Source: Verrucomicrobiia bacterium (GTDB taxonomy: Bacteria; Verrucomicrobiota; Verrucomicrobiia; Opitutales; Cerasicoccaceae). From it: a stretch of 64,000 nt of DNA. Below, in pieces: positions 47,506-55,833 of this stretch. Within the stretch, counting starts at the first letter, position 1. Every line of letters starts with the position of its first letter. Where the stretch lies: contig JAUIHT010000002.1 of NCBI GenBank assembly GCA_030432235.1, positions 375,136 to 439,135 on the forward strand. The letters are read 5' to 3'. The notes under the pieces were generated by a model, which saw only the letters and a program-made list of their open reading frames with translations, made no database searches and had not been told where the DNA came from. Made by a program: the position numbers and the translations under genes.

Positions 47506-49302
47506 CTAAAACGTGGTATCCCCGCTGATGTTGGAGCAGTCCCGATGGAGTACCAGATCGACGTGATACGGATTCTGTTCAGATTCCGGCGGAGTAAAAA
47601 CCTTTTCGTCGTAAACGACCGCATTGTTGTCGAAGTAGACGTTGTTGACCCGGTCGAGCCAGACGACCGCCTTTTCATCCGCCGCGGGTATTTCGTTTGA
47701 GCCGAAATAGCCGTCAATCATGTTGGGGTCTTCAAAGATGTTGTTGGTCACGGTAACGTCGCGGGCGAACTGTATCTGGAGGCTGGGCCCGCGCGTTTTC
47801 TCAATGATATTGTCATCGATGGATATGTTGGCGTGACCACCCTTACCCCAGTCCCAATCATCGTGGCTGAAGCAAATCGCTCCGGCCTGGAACATCGCCG
47901 GGTTGGGCGCACCATGGTTGGCGCGCACCACGCGATTGCCGACGATGTTAATGTCACGGGCAAACCCGGCTTCCAGGAAGCTGATGTTTTCCGGAGACAT
48001 GCGGATGCCGTTCAATTGGGTGCGGATGATGGTGTTGTCGATGATATCCCCGCCCGCTTTAACGTAGATGCCGCGCGCGCGAATATTTTTGATGGTGTTG
48101 TTCTCCACCCGGAAGTCATTGCCTTGCGTGTACTCGTTGACCGCCATGTCGCCCGCCTCCAGAGTCACCGGGCTCGTGAAGGAAATTTGCAACGTAGTGT
48201 TGAATCCCGCGATGGGCGGCACCGTCGAGGTCACATCCAGGACGTCCCCGTCTATGGTCCGAATCAACTGCGCGCCGTGGCCCTCGTCGAGGTAGATGCG
48301 AAAGCGGTCACCGGGCGAATAGAAATCCAGAGGCGCACCGTAAAAGAGCACCGTGGTGGCGTCGGTCACGGTCTCGGCCGCTTGAGCGTACATGCCGCGA
48401 ATGGCGATGGCGTCATCGCCACAGTCCTCAATCAGGGAATTGATTATCTCCGGTCCGATGCGGGTGCCCAGCGAATGAATACCGTCGGCATTGGTGCTGC
48501 GCACGGGCAACACAGTCGCACCGGCCGGAGGATTCGGATTCCGCGTGATGGTAATGCCGTCGTAGGTATTAGCCGAGCCGCGATTCTCCTTAAAGCCAAC
48601 CGCCGGGCTCGAATAAACCGTAATGTTCTCGAAGACGCATCCGGTGTTTTCTACAGAGACCACGGCCTCGGCGTCCTCCTTGTAATTGTAGGCCAGCGAA
48701 ATGCGCTTACCCACCGTATTCAGTTGGTCGTAGGCTTGCGGGTGCTTGATGTGGATCTCGTTATCCTCCACGCCTATCACTTGGGTTCGGGTGCGCGTGG
48801 CCGAGCTTTCCAGAAAGTTCTGATTGCCCGCGTTGTGGATAATCGTGCGCTTCAAAACCACGCTGCTCTCAGGCGGCACCGGATAGCCCTCGTCGATTTC
48901 CACCAGCGCTTCCTTCTTGTCCGTGGAGAGCCAGGTAACGATCCCCTGTGTAAACGGCAGCGGATCGTATTCGATGGTCAGATTCTTAATCGTGACGTTG
49001 TTGCTGTAGCGCAGCAGGATGGCGCGGCCCGTTGCCTTCATCAGGATCGTGGAGTCATTACCATTGATGACTGTTCCGTCCTTGTAGGAGAGGATCAAGC
49101 CGCAGCCGTTAATCAGATCGCTCTGGTTGATTTCATACGTACCCGTAGGAAGCGTAACGGTGTTGTTCGTCTCCGTCAGTTGATCATTGATATACTCATT
49201 GAACGTTTCGGCCCCAACGAAGGGAGTCAGGAGCAAAGCGACTAGCAGGAAAAACGACCGGCTGGCGGCACGTGAGATCTGGGTACGGGGGCAGGTTGTC
49301 AT
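47506..49302 (-). CDS. Secreted parallel beta-helix enzyme, GH110-like
   Basis: 598 residues. Signal peptide about 1-31 (FFLLVALLLTPFVGAE). A pectate-lyase-type N-terminal rung (LPTGTYEINQSDLI) leads into a right-handed parallel beta-helix. STNADGIHSLGTR and EDCGDDAIAIRG have the aspartate pattern of GH110 alpha-1,3-galactosidases and related helices. Family identity is likely but not proved by eye. A 20-bp palindromic operator lies 53 nt upstream of the ATG. Paralogue of 49447-51351. Confidence 0.82.
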   Translation of the reverse strand: MTTCPRTQISRAASRSFFLLVALLLTPFVGAETFNEYINDQLTETNNTVTLPTGTYEINQSDLINGCGLILSYKDGTVINGNDSTILMKATGRAILLRYSNNVTIKNLTIEYDPLPFTQGIVTWLSTDKKEALVEIDEGYPVPPESSVVLKRTIIHNAGNQNFLESSATRTRTQVIGVEDNEIHIKHPQAYDQLNTVGKRISLAYNYKEDAEAVVSVENTGCVFENITVYSSPAVGFKENRGSANTYDGITITRNPNPPAGATVLPVRSTNADGIHSLGTRIGPEIINSLIEDCGDDAIAIRGMYAQAAETVTDATTVLFYGAPLDFYSPGDRFRIYLDEGHGAQLIRTIDGDVLDVTSTVPPIAGFNTTLQISFTSPVTLEAGDMAVNEYTQGNDFRVENNTIKNIRARGIYVKAGGDIIDNTIIRTQLNGIRMSPENISFLEAGFARDINIVGNRVVRANHGAPNPAMFQAGAICFSHDDWDWGKGGHANISIDDNIIEKTRGPSLQIQFARDVTVTNNIFEDPNMIDGYFGSNEIPAADEKAVVWLDRVNNVYFDNNAVVYDEKVFTPPESEQNPYHVDLVLHRDCSNISGDTTF

Positions 49303-49355
49303 ATCGGGAGTGGGGTTGGGTTATTGAAGCAATGAGATTGGGGTACGAATACAAT

Positions 49356-49375
49356 TTATAGATTATATTCTATAA
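49356..49375. promoter_or_regulatory. Palindromic operator A
   Basis: TTATAGATTATATTCTATAA, with 7-bp perfect outer arms TTATAGA/TCTATAA. 53 nt before the beta-helix ATG at 49302. Same 20-bp design as sites B and C. Confidence 0.8.
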
Positions 49376-49446
49376 GTGTAAAGCCTAAAAAAATCCCCCT
49401 TCCTTGATTGGACCGATGGCCCAGTGGTAGAAAAACAAGGGCTCCC

Positions 49447-51351
49447 CTACTCCGCCTTGGCGGATTCAAAGGTATTGTCCCGCACTTCCACGCCGGATGT
49501 TCCGCCCTCGGCCAACACCGGACTCTCGTCCGGAAAGCCGGCAAACACGTTATCCGACACGACGACCTCCGCGCTGCGATTCAAGGCGATGGGAGCACCT
49601 TGCGATGGGCCCGAAGCGGCCAGACTAAATCGGTTATCGGTGATCGTCACCCCGTCGGTGTTATTCAAGTCGACAACATGCCCGGCCAGGCCGTAACCAC
49701 GCCCGATGGATGGCCGGGCGCCGATGGCTTCGAAGACGTTATCCGTGAGCGTCAGCCCATCAATGCGTAGCGCGTCACTCTCCTCGTGATGGAGGTCGAG
49801 CGCGGCCGTGTAGACGCTGCTGTTCGCGATACGCTCGAAGCGATTGCCGGTGACGGCCAGGTTGCACGAGGCCGGACCCTCGTACCACGAGAGGTCGTTG
49901 CCCGTCTGCACCCCCGGCCCCAACAGACCCGAAAACGTGTTGTCCGCGATAACCGCAGCCTCGGCGTTGATGACGACACCGCGATAGTTGATATCCTCGA
50001 AAGTATTACCGGCGATACGCGTGCCCCGGTTGACCGCATTGCGGTTGCAGATGAGCGTGGGTCGCGGACCTTCGTGACGCGGGTCCTTAACCGGCGGGCC
50101 CCAGCAGATACTGTCTTTCACGCCTCGCACCGTATGCTCAACGGCGATGTCGCGGTCGAGGGTTACCCGCAAAAATGGCACATGCGGGCCAGGCTGAATA
50201 CGCGCCGACTCAACCCTGGCCTCGCCCAGCGGCATCATCGTATTAGGGTCGAGAAAGCCCAGCTCCACCCCCGGCACGATGTCCGGGCGCACATCCGTAA
50301 GCAGAACGCGCGGCTCGAGTTGATCGATGACACGTATGTAAGTGCTGTTAACGTTGATGGCATCGTCGTCGAGCTGGGTAAAGTGGCAGTTCTCCAGCGT
50401 CGGCCCGACCTCGGTCATCTTGACGTGCAGGCCGTCCGCACAAGTGGCCAGGAGCTGGTCCGAGCCGGGCTTGGCCCCGATGCGGCTGTTGCGCACCTGG
50501 AAGTTCGAGGTGAACATGGCGTGAAAGGCCAGCCCGGGCGAGCTGTGGATGGTGACGTTGTCACAGCGAATGTCTTTTCCCAAATGCGCGTAAAGCGCAT
50601 GGCTGGTCCGGCGCGAGGTGATGAGGACAATGCAACCCTCGACCGACGCCGGGAAGCCGTTGGCACGCCCAAACAGGCGAAAGACCCCGTCGTCCCGTCG
50701 CTCCATTTTGGTGAAGCGAATGCGGTAGACATCGTTACGCCGCTGGCGGGTCTCCGGGTCGAACACCACAAACCAGTGCGCCTGCTGGCCGTTAAAGAAA
50801 TCCGCGCGCTCAGGCGTGGCATGGCCTGCATCCGCGCGCCAGTCTATCCAGCGCCCCTTCGGGTCCACGGCCAGCGCCCTGCCCTGCGCATAGGGCAAGG
50901 GCCGGTAGGCTATAGCCAGATTCTCAACCGCGACGTTTTCACATTCCCCCAAAAGCACCCCATGCGCGTTCAGGTCGCCACAGATGAGTTCCGCCCCGCC
51001 TTCGCCCTGAATGGTGACATTCCTTTGGTTAATCAGAAGCAAATGCGCGCGCAGTTCCGGGCCCTGTTGCTGGTTCTCCCAGCGCGGCGGAAGATTGCCC
51101 GACATCGGCGTTCCCAGATAATAGCTGCCCTCAGGAAAAATCAGTCGAGCGGGACGCCCCCTCTGCTCCAGTGCATCAATGGCCTGGGATAAGGCCGTAC
51201 TGTCATCAGTGACGCCATCTCCCACCGCGCCGAAATCGCGCACGTTGATCTCGATTGGCTCGGCATGGAGCAAACAAGCGCCGACGAGCGCCATACAGGC
51301 GACCAGGCGAGCCGCCACGCGTGTGTGCCAGGGGAAGGATGAGGCAAGCAT
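49447..51351 (-). CDS. Secreted parallel beta-helix enzyme, GH110-like (paralogue)
   Basis: 634 residues. Signal peptide about 1-30. Begins with the classic pectate-lyase-superfamily rung VRDFGAVGDGVTDDSTALSQ, followed by beta-helix turns. CADGLHVKM and CHFTQLDDDAINVNST give a catalytic aspartate cluster of the GH110 type. The second half has regular turns (TRIAGNTFEDINYRGVVI, GVTITDNRFSLAAS). Site B lies 45 nt upstream of the ATG. It may cleave the same class of alpha-linked galactoside as 47506-49302 with different linkage or acceptor. Confidence 0.82.
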   Translation of the reverse strand: MLASSFPWHTRVAARLVACMALVGACLLHAEPIEINVRDFGAVGDGVTDDSTALSQAIDALEQRGRPARLIFPEGSYYLGTPMSGNLPPRWENQQQGPELRAHLLLINQRNVTIQGEGGAELICGDLNAHGVLLGECENVAVENLAIAYRPLPYAQGRALAVDPKGRWIDWRADAGHATPERADFFNGQQAHWFVVFDPETRQRRNDVYRIRFTKMERRDDGVFRLFGRANGFPASVEGCIVLITSRRTSHALYAHLGKDIRCDNVTIHSSPGLAFHAMFTSNFQVRNSRIGAKPGSDQLLATCADGLHVKMTEVGPTLENCHFTQLDDDAINVNSTYIRVIDQLEPRVLLTDVRPDIVPGVELGFLDPNTMMPLGEARVESARIQPGPHVPFLRVTLDRDIAVEHTVRGVKDSICWGPPVKDPRHEGPRPTLICNRNAVNRGTRIAGNTFEDINYRGVVINAEAAVIADNTFSGLLGPGVQTGNDLSWYEGPASCNLAVTGNRFERIANSSVYTAALDLHHEESDALRIDGLTLTDNVFEAIGARPSIGRGYGLAGHVVDLNNTDGVTITDNRFSLAASGPSQGAPIALNRSAEVVVSDNVFAGFPDESPVLAEGGTSGVEVRDNTFESAKAE

Positions 51352-51396
51352 AGGCCCAATTGGCTATACCCGGATGCAATCAGCGTCAAATTTTAA

Positions 51397-51416
51397 TTAT
51401 AGAATATTTTCTATAA
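51397..51416. promoter_or_regulatory. Palindromic operator B
   Basis: TTATAGAATATTTTCTATAA; a near-perfect palindrome with 8-bp outer arms. 45 nt before the beta-helix ATG at 51351 and 10 nt past the stop of the regulator gene 51427-52491. Confidence 0.85.
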
Positions 51417-51426
51417 TATGTTCACT

Positions 51427-52491
51427 TCACCTTGGGCTGTCCACTAGAGGCGCGCAGGAACTCTCGCCTTTGAGAATACGAACCCGGGTGGGTTTGAAAA
51501 CGATGGGGCCGTCGAAGTCGCGCTCTTTCGTGCCGAGCCACTTCAGGGCCTTGCCCAGGAAGATGCGCTTGTCCTCGGTCTGTAGGCAGGTCAGGCTCGG
51601 GTTGAAGAGGCGCGCGCGGCGATTGGAGCCGTAGAAGACCAGAGAGATATCGTGACCGGGCGTGAGCCCGAGATCGCGGGCCACCCGCAGGACGCCGTTG
51701 GCCGGCGCCACAGAGGTGCAGAAAATCGAAGTGGGCCGATCCTTGCCCTTGAGCAGACTGCGGGTCAGCTCGTAGGCGGCCACCTCGGGAATAGTCGTGT
51801 GATCGGCCTCCTGTTGACAGAGCTTGCCCTGGACACCGGCTTTTTTCGTCACCTGCTGCCACTGGGCGATATTGTCCTGCACGATCTGGCTGTTACCGAT
51901 GACGTTCAGGCAAGCGATGTTGCGGTGTCCCTGCGCAACCTCGGCCTTAATCAGCCGGGACACACCGCGCACCGGCGAGCTGTCGACACAGGCCAGCCCC
52001 TGGCGCGAGTAGTCGTTGAAGAGAGTCACCACTCGCGAACGATGCTTGCGCAACAGGTCGAGGTTGAGCCGCGGAAAGTCCTCCTGGTTGACGATGAAGA
52101 CGCCGTAGTAATTGCGCGCCACCGTATCGAAGAAGAAGCGGTCGTTGAAGTCCGTATAATTGATCAGGCGCACATAGCCGCCCATCCCCTCGACCAACTC
52201 GCATAGCGCGGTGTACCAGTCCCAGTAGATGTTCGAGCCGATAGCCGGCAGCAGCAAGGCCACGACCGGGGGCGTCTTGCCTGAACGCGCAGGCAGGTTG
52301 ATGCGGCCGTTAAATTCGCGCTTCAGGTAGCCTTGCTCGATCAGACTCAGGACCGCCCGACGCGCCGTCATGTAGCTGACGCCAACCTCTTCGGCCAGAA
52401 GCTGCTCGCTGGGAAATCCATCAAGCTGGTAATCGCCGCGCTGAATCCGCAGGCGTAGCATTTCAAGGATTTCCAGATACTTGGCTCGCAT
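51427..52491 (-). CDS. GntR/LacI-hybrid transcriptional regulator
   Basis: 354 residues. An N-terminal winged helix of GntR type (LRIQRGDYQLDGFPSEQLLA, EEVGVSYMTARRAVLSLIEQ, about 10-65) is joined to a LacI/periplasmic-binding effector domain (VVALLLPAIGSNIYWDWYTA; GVFIVNQEDFP; TSIFCTSVAPANGVLRVARD), as in AraR of Bacillus. Such proteins are usually repressors released by a sugar. It lies at the centre of a locus in which three genes carry the same palindrome upstream, including the divergent esterase (site C). That makes it the obvious candidate to bind the site. Confidence 0.93.
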   Translation of the reverse strand: MRAKYLEILEMLRLRIQRGDYQLDGFPSEQLLAEEVGVSYMTARRAVLSLIEQGYLKREFNGRINLPARSGKTPPVVALLLPAIGSNIYWDWYTALCELVEGMGGYVRLINYTDFNDRFFFDTVARNYYGVFIVNQEDFPRLNLDLLRKHRSRVVTLFNDYSRQGLACVDSSPVRGVSRLIKAEVAQGHRNIACLNVIGNSQIVQDNIAQWQQVTKKAGVQGKLCQQEADHTTIPEVAAYELTRSLLKGKDRPTSIFCTSVAPANGVLRVARDLGLTPGHDISLVFYGSNRRARLFNPSLTCLQTEDKRIFLGKALKWLGTKERDFDGPIVFKPTRVRILKGESSCAPLVDSPR

Positions 52492-52596
52492 AATGTTGGG
52501 TAGTATTCCGAGGCTAATACAGAGATAGAAGGCAATAGTTTACCAACCATTTTTCAGTAGCAAGCCCTTTAAGACGATAGTAGCTAAATGCACAAT

Positions 52597-52616
52597 TTAT
52601 AGAATATTCTCTATAT
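52597..52616. promoter_or_regulatory. Palindromic operator C
   Basis: TTATAGAATATTCTCTATAT; the left arm is identical to site B. 47 nt before the esterase ATG at 52664 (plus strand), in the gap divergent to the regulator gene. Confidence 0.83.
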
Positions 52617-52663
52617 TTTAAGTTGACTCCACATCGGCCAGAGCCCATTCTGAATTTCGTTCC

Positions 52664-54190
52664 ATGTTATCCCCGAGATTTCAAATTACCCTCTTGGGCC
52701 TCCTGGCCTCTTCCGCGCTATGCCTGGGGCTCAGCATGCCGTCCATCTTTAGTGACCGCCTGGTCCTGGAGAGCGGCCAGGCCGAGCTTTGGGGTTGGGA
52801 CGATCCCGGCGCCACCGTCACGGCCAGCTTCCGCGGAAAAACCGCACAGGCCACCTGTGACGACGAAGGCCGCTGGAGCTTGTCCCTGCCCACCGACGAG
52901 CCCGGGCCGGGTGGCGATTTGATCGTCGAGGGTACCAGCCGCCAGGTCTGCCGGGATGCCCTCGTGGGCGAAGTCTGGCTGGCCGCCGGGCAGTCCAATA
53001 TGGTCATGGGGCTGCGACGCTCCATCGGTGGCGACGAAGCCGCCCGGACCACCGACCTGCCCAACGTGCGCTTTTTCAACGTCCCCTTCAACCAGGCCGA
53101 CGAAACCGATAAAATAGGCGCGGGCCGCTGGGAGGACGTCACGCCGGATACGGCCCCGGGTCTGTCCGCGGTGGCGTACTACTTTGCGCGCAGCTACGCG
53201 GGAAGCACCGGCACACCGCTCGGCATCATCCGATGCGCCCGCGGAGGCAGTTCCGCCCAGTCCTGGATAAGCCCACAGACCTACACTGGCGACCCGGCCC
53301 TGGCTGACTTCCGCGCGGCCTGGGAACGTCACACCGAGAAGGTAAAGACACAGGCGATGCCACGCTACGAGTTGCAATACGCCAACTGGCAAAAAAAGGC
53401 CGAAGCCGCCAAGGCCGCCGGTAAAAATCCGCCGCGTGAACCCACCTCCCCTATGAACTCGCTGGATCTGCACCGCGCCTCCGTATTCTGGCACGGCATG
53501 CTGGAGCCCATTCTGCCCTACACCGTCAAAGGCGTCCTCTGGTACCAGGGCGAGAGCAACGCCCAATTCGGCGAACACTACGAGACCCTCCTGACCGCGC
53601 TCATCGCGGACTGGCGCCAGTACAAGGGTACCCCCACACCTTTTATTGTCGTCCAATTGCCGGACTTCGGCGGCGGCAACTTCAACGGTGACGTCTATGC
53701 ACAGGTACGCGAAGGCCAGGCAGCCGCCGCTCGGAAAGACGACAAGACCGCCCTGCTCGTCACCATGGGCTGGGGCGACCCAAAAGACATTCATCCCATC
53801 TGTAAACAACCCGTGGGCGAGGGCCTGGCCGGCATCGCACTCGGCCTCCAAAGCGATGGCATCCTGCCGGAGAAATGCCCCGCGGTAACCAGCATCGAGA
53901 CCGAGCCGGGCAAGCTCGTCGTACACTTCTCCCCCGTGTCCGGACAGCTTCAGAGCAACACCGATGGCGAGACCATTCAGGGCTTCAAAGTCGCCGGCGC
54001 GAATGGCGTCTACTATCCGGCTCAGGCTAAAGTCACCGCGCCGGACACCATCGAGCTAAGCAGCGCGGACGTTACCGAGCCCACTTACGCCACCTACGGA
54101 TGGGCCAACTATCCCGAGCCCATGCCGAATATGGTCGACGCGGATGGCTGGCGCCCCTCACCTTTCCGCTGGCAGAAAGGCATGCCATGA
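52664..54190 (+). CDS. Secreted sialate O-acetylesterase family enzyme
   Basis: 508 residues. Signal peptide about 1-22. An N-terminal Ig-like piece (LVLESGQAELWGWDDPGATV) precedes the SGNH core with Ser111 in AAGQSNMVMG, the WYQGESNAQFGEHY block, and the DPKDIHP Asp/His. This is the full sialate-esterase layout with an inserted middle domain (about 205-265), seen in polysaccharide loci where it deacetylates pectin- or xylan-like glycans as well as sialic acid. Preceded by operator C; its stop overlaps the pseudopilin start (ATGA). Confidence 0.92.
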   Translation: MLSPRFQITLLGLLASSALCLGLSMPSIFSDRLVLESGQAELWGWDDPGATVTASFRGKTAQATCDDEGRWSLSLPTDEPGPGGDLIVEGTSRQVCRDALVGEVWLAAGQSNMVMGLRRSIGGDEAARTTDLPNVRFFNVPFNQADETDKIGAGRWEDVTPDTAPGLSAVAYYFARSYAGSTGTPLGIIRCARGGSSAQSWISPQTYTGDPALADFRAAWERHTEKVKTQAMPRYELQYANWQKKAEAAKAAGKNPPREPTSPMNSLDLHRASVFWHGMLEPILPYTVKGVLWYQGESNAQFGEHYETLLTALIADWRQYKGTPTPFIVVQLPDFGGGNFNGDVYAQVREGQAAAARKDDKTALLVTMGWGDPKDIHPICKQPVGEGLAGIALGLQSDGILPEKCPAVTSIETEPGKLVVHFSPVSGQLQSNTDGETIQGFKVAGANGVYYPAQAKVTAPDTIELSSADVTEPTYATYGWANYPEPMPNMVDADGWRPSPFRWQKGMP

Positions 54191-54906
54191 CAAGCCTGTT
54201 CCCAATATCCCCCAAGCGCTCTGCCTTGCCCATCCGGCAAAGTGGCTTCACACTGGTTGAGCTGCTTACGGTCATCGCGGTGGTCGCGATTCTGGGGGCT
54301 ATTTTACTGCCTGCCGTGCGCAAAGCCATTGAGAAGTCGCATATGACGACCGGCATCAGCAATGCCCGGCAGCTGGCCACGGCGACTCAACTCTACGCCG
54401 CAGACAACAATGGTATCATCAACGGCATGGGGCCGACCTATGTGAAAGACGGAGGCGACATCGACAAACAATGGGATGAGCGCGCGAAACCTTACCTCGG
54501 GGTCGAGCCAACAGATTTGATAAACCCCAGCCATCCCGACGAAATTTGGGATCTTAATGGACACATGGGCTGGGCCATGAACGTGGACTTTACGCCCAGA
54601 GCCACCGAAAAGTTCAACTCCCAAGGAGTCAAAGAGAGGAAAATTAACGTCTTTAGAACCTTCGGTGAAATACAGTCCGTGGACGACGTCATCTTCGCCG
54701 TCGACGGTTATCGCATCTTCAGCGAGAAAAGCGGCCAAATCCCCGGCTTTGTCTTCCCTGAAACCATAAAAGCCAGTCTCCCCATAGAAGAACGCATCTT
54801 TTTCCCCTACGACGGCAAGACCATCGTCCTCTACCTGGACTGGCACATCGACATGCTGGATTCGCCCATAGATGTGGATTTAATCGATCGTCCCATTACC
54901 AGATAA
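54187..54906 (+). CDS. Pseudopilin-like protein coupled to the esterase
   Basis: 239 residues from the ATG at 54187, which shares bases with the esterase stop. A long basic leader is followed by a type IV/type II secretion prepilin motif and helix (GFTLVELLTVIAVVAILGA, about 22-40), with the Gly before Phe-Thr as the processing site and Glu at +5. The C-terminal part ends with YDGKTIVLYLDWHIDM, a variant of the H-X9-DG pseudopilin end frequent in PVC bacteria. No pilin-assembly genes are nearby. Its operon position with a carbohydrate esterase suggests a role in placing or exporting glycan enzymes. Confidence 0.9.
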   Translation: MTSLFPISPKRSALPIRQSGFTLVELLTVIAVVAILGAILLPAVRKAIEKSHMTTGISNARQLATATQLYAADNNGIINGMGPTYVKDGGDIDKQWDERAKPYLGVEPTDLINPSHPDEIWDLNGHMGWAMNVDFTPRATEKFNSQGVKERKINVFRTFGEIQSVDDVIFAVDGYRIFSEKSGQIPGFVFPETIKASLPIEERIFFPYDGKTIVLYLDWHIDMLDSPIDVDLIDRPITR

Positions 54907-55029
54907 ATACCAACCTTTTCGTTAGACAATCAGCCCCTCCAGGCAAATGATGCACTTGACCAAGCCCTATCAATACTATAGGGATTTCTCTCTAAATAGA
55001 TTTAACCCTAAAGACACCCTCACCCCGCG

Positions 55030-55833
55030 ATGAATCGATATTCAAAAACACTCTGCACTCTGGTCGCTTTTGGCTGCGCCGTAACCGCCAGCGCCGTTCA
55101 GGTCATCGACTTTGCCAGCACCAATCCAAGCAATGTGGATGGGCGCGCGGCTGACACACAAACCATGACCGGAGACACCTGGGATTTCTCCGACAGCACG
55201 CCTTTGATTAGCGGAGGCACCGGAACCAATACGACCGTCTACGGAGGCGCCATTACGACCTGGACGGCATCCCATGCGACTTACCACTCCGTCGTGCGCA
55301 TTCTGGCCTCGAACAATTCCATCCAGATTCAGGCCAATCCCAACAACGGCTCAAACACCACTACCACCGGCATGATTGTGTGGGACAAGGCGGATTTCCT
55401 GAACGGGGCCTCCAGCCAGACTTTAGGATTCAGCAACACCGATTCTTTCTCCGTTAACGTAGGCTTTCTTGCGTCTGCCGACTCCGTCAGCATGCGCTTT
55501 GTGGTCAATGACGGCGGCACCTATTACGTCTCCTCCACGGAAAAGACCACCAATTCAGTCGGCGCCTTTTCTCTGGACGATCCCACGGACGATACCTGGG
55601 CCACCATTTCCACTTCCAACTATTCCATTGGCAGCTTCAGTTCCCACACCTTCACGGATGTCCAGGGCATTGGCCTCTATCTGGATACGGCCAATACGAA
55701 CAATCAATCCAACTTCCGCTTCGACAGCTTCACCGCCTCGGCAGTGCCCGAACCGGAACAGGCGGGCATGATCCTGGGCGGCTTCGCCCTCGCCGCCATG
55801 GCTGTACTGCTGCGTCGTCGCCGTAAAGCGTGA
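55030..55833 (+). CDS. PEP-CTERM surface protein
   Basis: 267 residues. Signal peptide about 1-22 (ending VTASAV). The beta-rich, Ser/Thr/Asn-rich body has no recognised domain. C-terminus PEPEQAGMILGGFALAAMAV then RRRRK is a canonical PEP-CTERM tail for exosortase anchoring. The next gene (GH36) starts inside its stop codon (GTGA). A degenerate copy of the locus palindrome (TATAGGGATTTCTCTCTA, 54977-54994) lies about 35 nt upstream. Confidence 0.92.
   Translation: MNRYSKTLCTLVAFGCAVTASAVQVIDFASTNPSNVDGRAADTQTMTGDTWDFSDSTPLISGGTGTNTTVYGGAITTWTASHATYHSVVRILASNNSIQIQANPNNGSNTTTTGMIVWDKADFLNGASSQTLGFSNTDSFSVNVGFLASADSVSMRFVVNDGGTYYVSSTEKTTNSVGAFSLDDPTDDTWATISTSNYSIGSFSSHTFTDVQGIGLYLDTANTNNQSNFRFDSFTASAVPEPEQAGMILGGFALAAMAVLLRRRRKA

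Noticed and set aside
49408-49440. tRNA-like D-arm (GGCCCAGTGGTAGAA) before the beta-helix gene
   Set aside because: No matching anticodon or T arm and no CCA end; it cannot fold as a tRNA.
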